Origin: Bradyrhizobium quebecense
GTDB lineage: Bacteria > Pseudomonadota > Alphaproteobacteria > Rhizobiales > Xanthobacteraceae
Length of the DNA: 64,000 nucleotides
Direction of reading: 5' to 3'
Assembly (NCBI RefSeq): GCF_013373795.3
Contig: NZ_CP088022.1
Coordinates: 7,812,001-7,876,000 of the forward strand
Both the position numbers and the translations under genes were made by a program. A model generated the notes under the pieces. The model was not told the origin of the DNA, did no database searches, and saw only the letters and a program-made list of their open reading frames with translations. The number at the start of each line of letters is the position of its first letter. The stretch's first letter is position 1. Shown in pieces: positions 62,898 through 64,000 of the stretch.

Positions 62898-63154
62898 CAG
62901 ATTGGCCGGCTGGCGGGCTCGCTCGTCAGCCGACCCGGAGCTGCAAGAGCAGATGGAGCGATCGATCGAGCAACGATGCGAGACAATCCGTGGGACCCAT
63001 CGGCCGTCAACAGGTCGCGTGGTTGTTTGGAACTCGCATCGCGCACACCATCTTGGCCAGCGATCCATTCGATCGCACTCAACAGGCCGGACATATGGAT
63101 GCAAGCGATCCGATCAATCCCAGAAAGCTCTTGTGCCACGGGGGCCGTCCACAT
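62898..63154 (+). ncRNA. Candidate seekRNA/bridge-RNA locus of the IS
   Basis: The IS has a long 3' non-coding segment (243 bases up to the right repeat) and only 57 bases before the transposase, as in the IS1111 group, where the seekRNA is downstream of the gene. gggacccat at 62992-63000 is the exact complement of the right target atgggtccc (63155-63163). gtggtt at 63019-63024 equals the end of the left target (61775-61780). The exact RNA ends are unknown, so the limits given are those of the segment. Confidence 0.65.
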
Positions 63155-63182
63155 ATGGGTCCCGGCCTTTGCCGGGACGACG
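63155..63182. repeat. REP copy, right half of the interrupted pair
   Basis: atgggtcccggcctttgccgggacgac, directly abutting the right end of the IS element. Confidence 0.8.
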
Positions 63183-63216
63183 CAGGGGATGTGGCGCGAC
63201 ATCGGGCACGACTCGC

Positions 63217-64000
63217 TCACGCCACCAGCGCGATCTTCGACACGGTGGCGAGCACCGACTGGTTGCGGCCGTTGGCCTTGGCGGCGTAGAGCGCCTTGTC
63301 GGCGGCTTCGATCAGGTCGGACCATGGCTGGCCGGCGAGCGGCCGGATGCTGGCGACGCCGATGCTCACCGTCGTGATCAGCTCACCCTCGCACCATTGC
63401 TGGACCTTGCCGCGGATGGTTTCTGCCAGGTTGAAGGCCTCGAGCGCGGTCATGTTGGGCAGCAGCACGGCGAATTCCTCGCCGCCGAAGCGCGCCGGGC
63501 AATCGCCGGCGCGGCGCACCGCATCGGAAATGCAGATCGCGATTCCCACCAGCACCTGATCGCCGGCCTGATGCCCATAGGTGTCGTTATAGGCCTTGAA
63601 GTGATCGGCATCGATCATCAGCAGAGCGACCGGCTGGCCGTAGCGGCCGGCGCGGCGCCATTCGCGGTCGATCTCGGCATCGAACTTGCGCCGGTTCTTC
63701 AGGCCGGTGAGCGCGTCGGTGGTCGCCAGCTCCTCGAGCTTGTCCTCGGCGTCGGCGCGGCGGACGATCTCGCGGGCCAGCACCAGCGTCGCGCTGAGCA
63801 CGAACAGCACCAGAACGGCCATGATCGTGCCGATCCGGATCGCCTCGGTGCGCCACAGATTGAAGACGGCTTCGAGCGGCTTGCCGACCACGACGTAAAG
63901 CGGCCCGCTGCTGCTGCTGCGCCTGACATAGAGCCGCGGCGTGTCGTCGACCGGGCCCTTGCCGGAGAACGCGCCGCCCACCTTCAGGTTCTCGGATCTC
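63217..64000 (-). CDS. Diguanylate cyclase (GGDEF), cut by the window edge
   Basis: At least 261 residues, N-terminus missing. Visible: the end of a periplasmic sensing domain, a membrane helix (IGTIMAVLVLFVLSATLVLA), a short coiled linker (REIVRRADAEDKLEELATTD), and a complete GGDEF domain (DALTGLKNRRKFD; DHFKAYNDTYGHQAGDQVL; active-site GGEEF in CPARFGGEEFAVLL; C-terminal ADKALYAAKANGRN). Makes cyclic di-GMP in response to an unknown signal. No I-site RxxD is obvious five residues before GGEEF. Confidence 0.9.
   Translation of the reverse strand, partial: RSENLKVGGAFSGKGPVDDTPRLYVRRSSSSGPLYVVVGKPLEAVFNLWRTEAIRIGTIMAVLVLFVLSATLVLAREIVRRADAEDKLEELATTDALTGLKNRRKFDAEIDREWRRAGRYGQPVALLMIDADHFKAYNDTYGHQAGDQVLVGIAICISDAVRRAGDCPARFGGEEFAVLLPNMTALEAFNLAETIRGKVQQWCEGELITTVSIGVASIRPLAGQPWSDLIEAADKALYAAKANGRNQSVLATVSKIALVA

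Larger units (their letters stand above)
61781..63154 (+). mobile_element. IS1111-group element of the IS110 family, apparently intact
   Basis: 1374 bases. Subterminal 12-bp inverted repeats tggacggccccc (61788-61799) and gggggccgtcca (63140-63151) lie 7 bases from the left and 3 bases from the right end, the geometry described for the IS1111 group. The ends are placed by restoring the REP sequence cggtggtt/atgggtcccgg seen elsewhere in the window. There is no target duplication, as usual for the family. One intact transposase gene, then 243-257 bases of 3' non-coding DNA. Confidence 0.85.

Noticed and set aside
1..64000. CRISPR arrays, rRNA operons, prophage genes
   Set aside because: No regularly spaced repeats, no rRNA sequence, and no phage structural or integrase gene were found. 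The many short repeats are REP-type palindromes, not CRISPR.

Overview
The window looks like the chromosome of a Bradyrhizobium or a close relative (Alphaproteobacteria, Nitrobacteraceae). The evidence is the high-GC coding style and the split F0 operon atpI-atpB-atpE-b'-b. Further support comes from an ALAS-type hemA with a FixK/FNR-like box upstream, the hisD-UPF0262-phosphatase-maf-yacG cluster, and several families of REP-like palindromes typical of these genomes. There is no rRNA, CRISPR array or prophage. Two tRNA genes are present, tRNA-Thr(GGU) and tRNA-Phe(GAA).

Layout. 1-1064 is repeat-rich non-coding DNA. 1065-5387 holds thrC, an M16 peptidase, a RimJ-like acetyltransferase and a secreted protein. 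5492-8118 (minus) is the F0 ATP synthase operon. 8395-11951 holds a DsbA-like protein, a secreted coiled-coil protein, a YjbQ protein and an MHS-type transporter. 12267-16642 is a LuxR-type response regulator convergent with a transporter-fused hybrid histidine kinase. 16757-22498 (minus) holds hemA, an MBL hydrolase, a chemoreceptor and an Omp25-like porin. 22726-27257 is an accessory patch: two 140-150 bp direct copies of an IS-end-like sequence bracket a flavin reductase, a chimeric gene remnant, and an NmrA-type oxidoreductase divergent from its probable TetR regulator, ending next to tRNA-Thr. 27577-36981 is mainly housekeeping and metabolic, including hisD to yacG and tRNA-Phe.

37057-41771 (minus), directly beyond the 3' end of tRNA-Phe, is a three-gene set. 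It comprises a long coiled-coil protein with a faint TelA-like pattern, a ClpB-like AAA+ protein whose first nucleotide site has lost its Walker A lysine, and a small membrane protein. I recognise no described system with this composition, and it is my best candidate for a new one. 42818-54628 is a mixed accessory region: a caspase-like secreted protein, a decayed glf, a serine hydrolase, a PQQ-type sugar dehydrogenase, a di-haem peroxidase, alpha/beta hydrolases, a broken TMEM175-type channel, and a CGNR regulator with paired operators. 55638-59355 is a tight operon of a PaaK-like adenylating enzyme, an ABC-2 exporter and a GNAT acetyltransferase, probably making and exporting a small acylated product.

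The right end holds a DEAD-box helicase whose C-terminal tail contains an in-frame copy of a genomic palindromic repeat, then an apparently intact IS1111-group (IS110 family) element, then a truncated diguanylate cyclase. The IS sits between two halves of a REP sequence. Its 3' non-coding segment carries a 9-nt complement of the right target and a 6-nt match to the left target, as expected for a target-choosing seekRNA (bridge RNA).

All family assignments are from reading translated motifs by eye; no database search was run. Starts were moved downstream where a Shine-Dalgarno sequence, a signal peptide or the usual family length argued for it.
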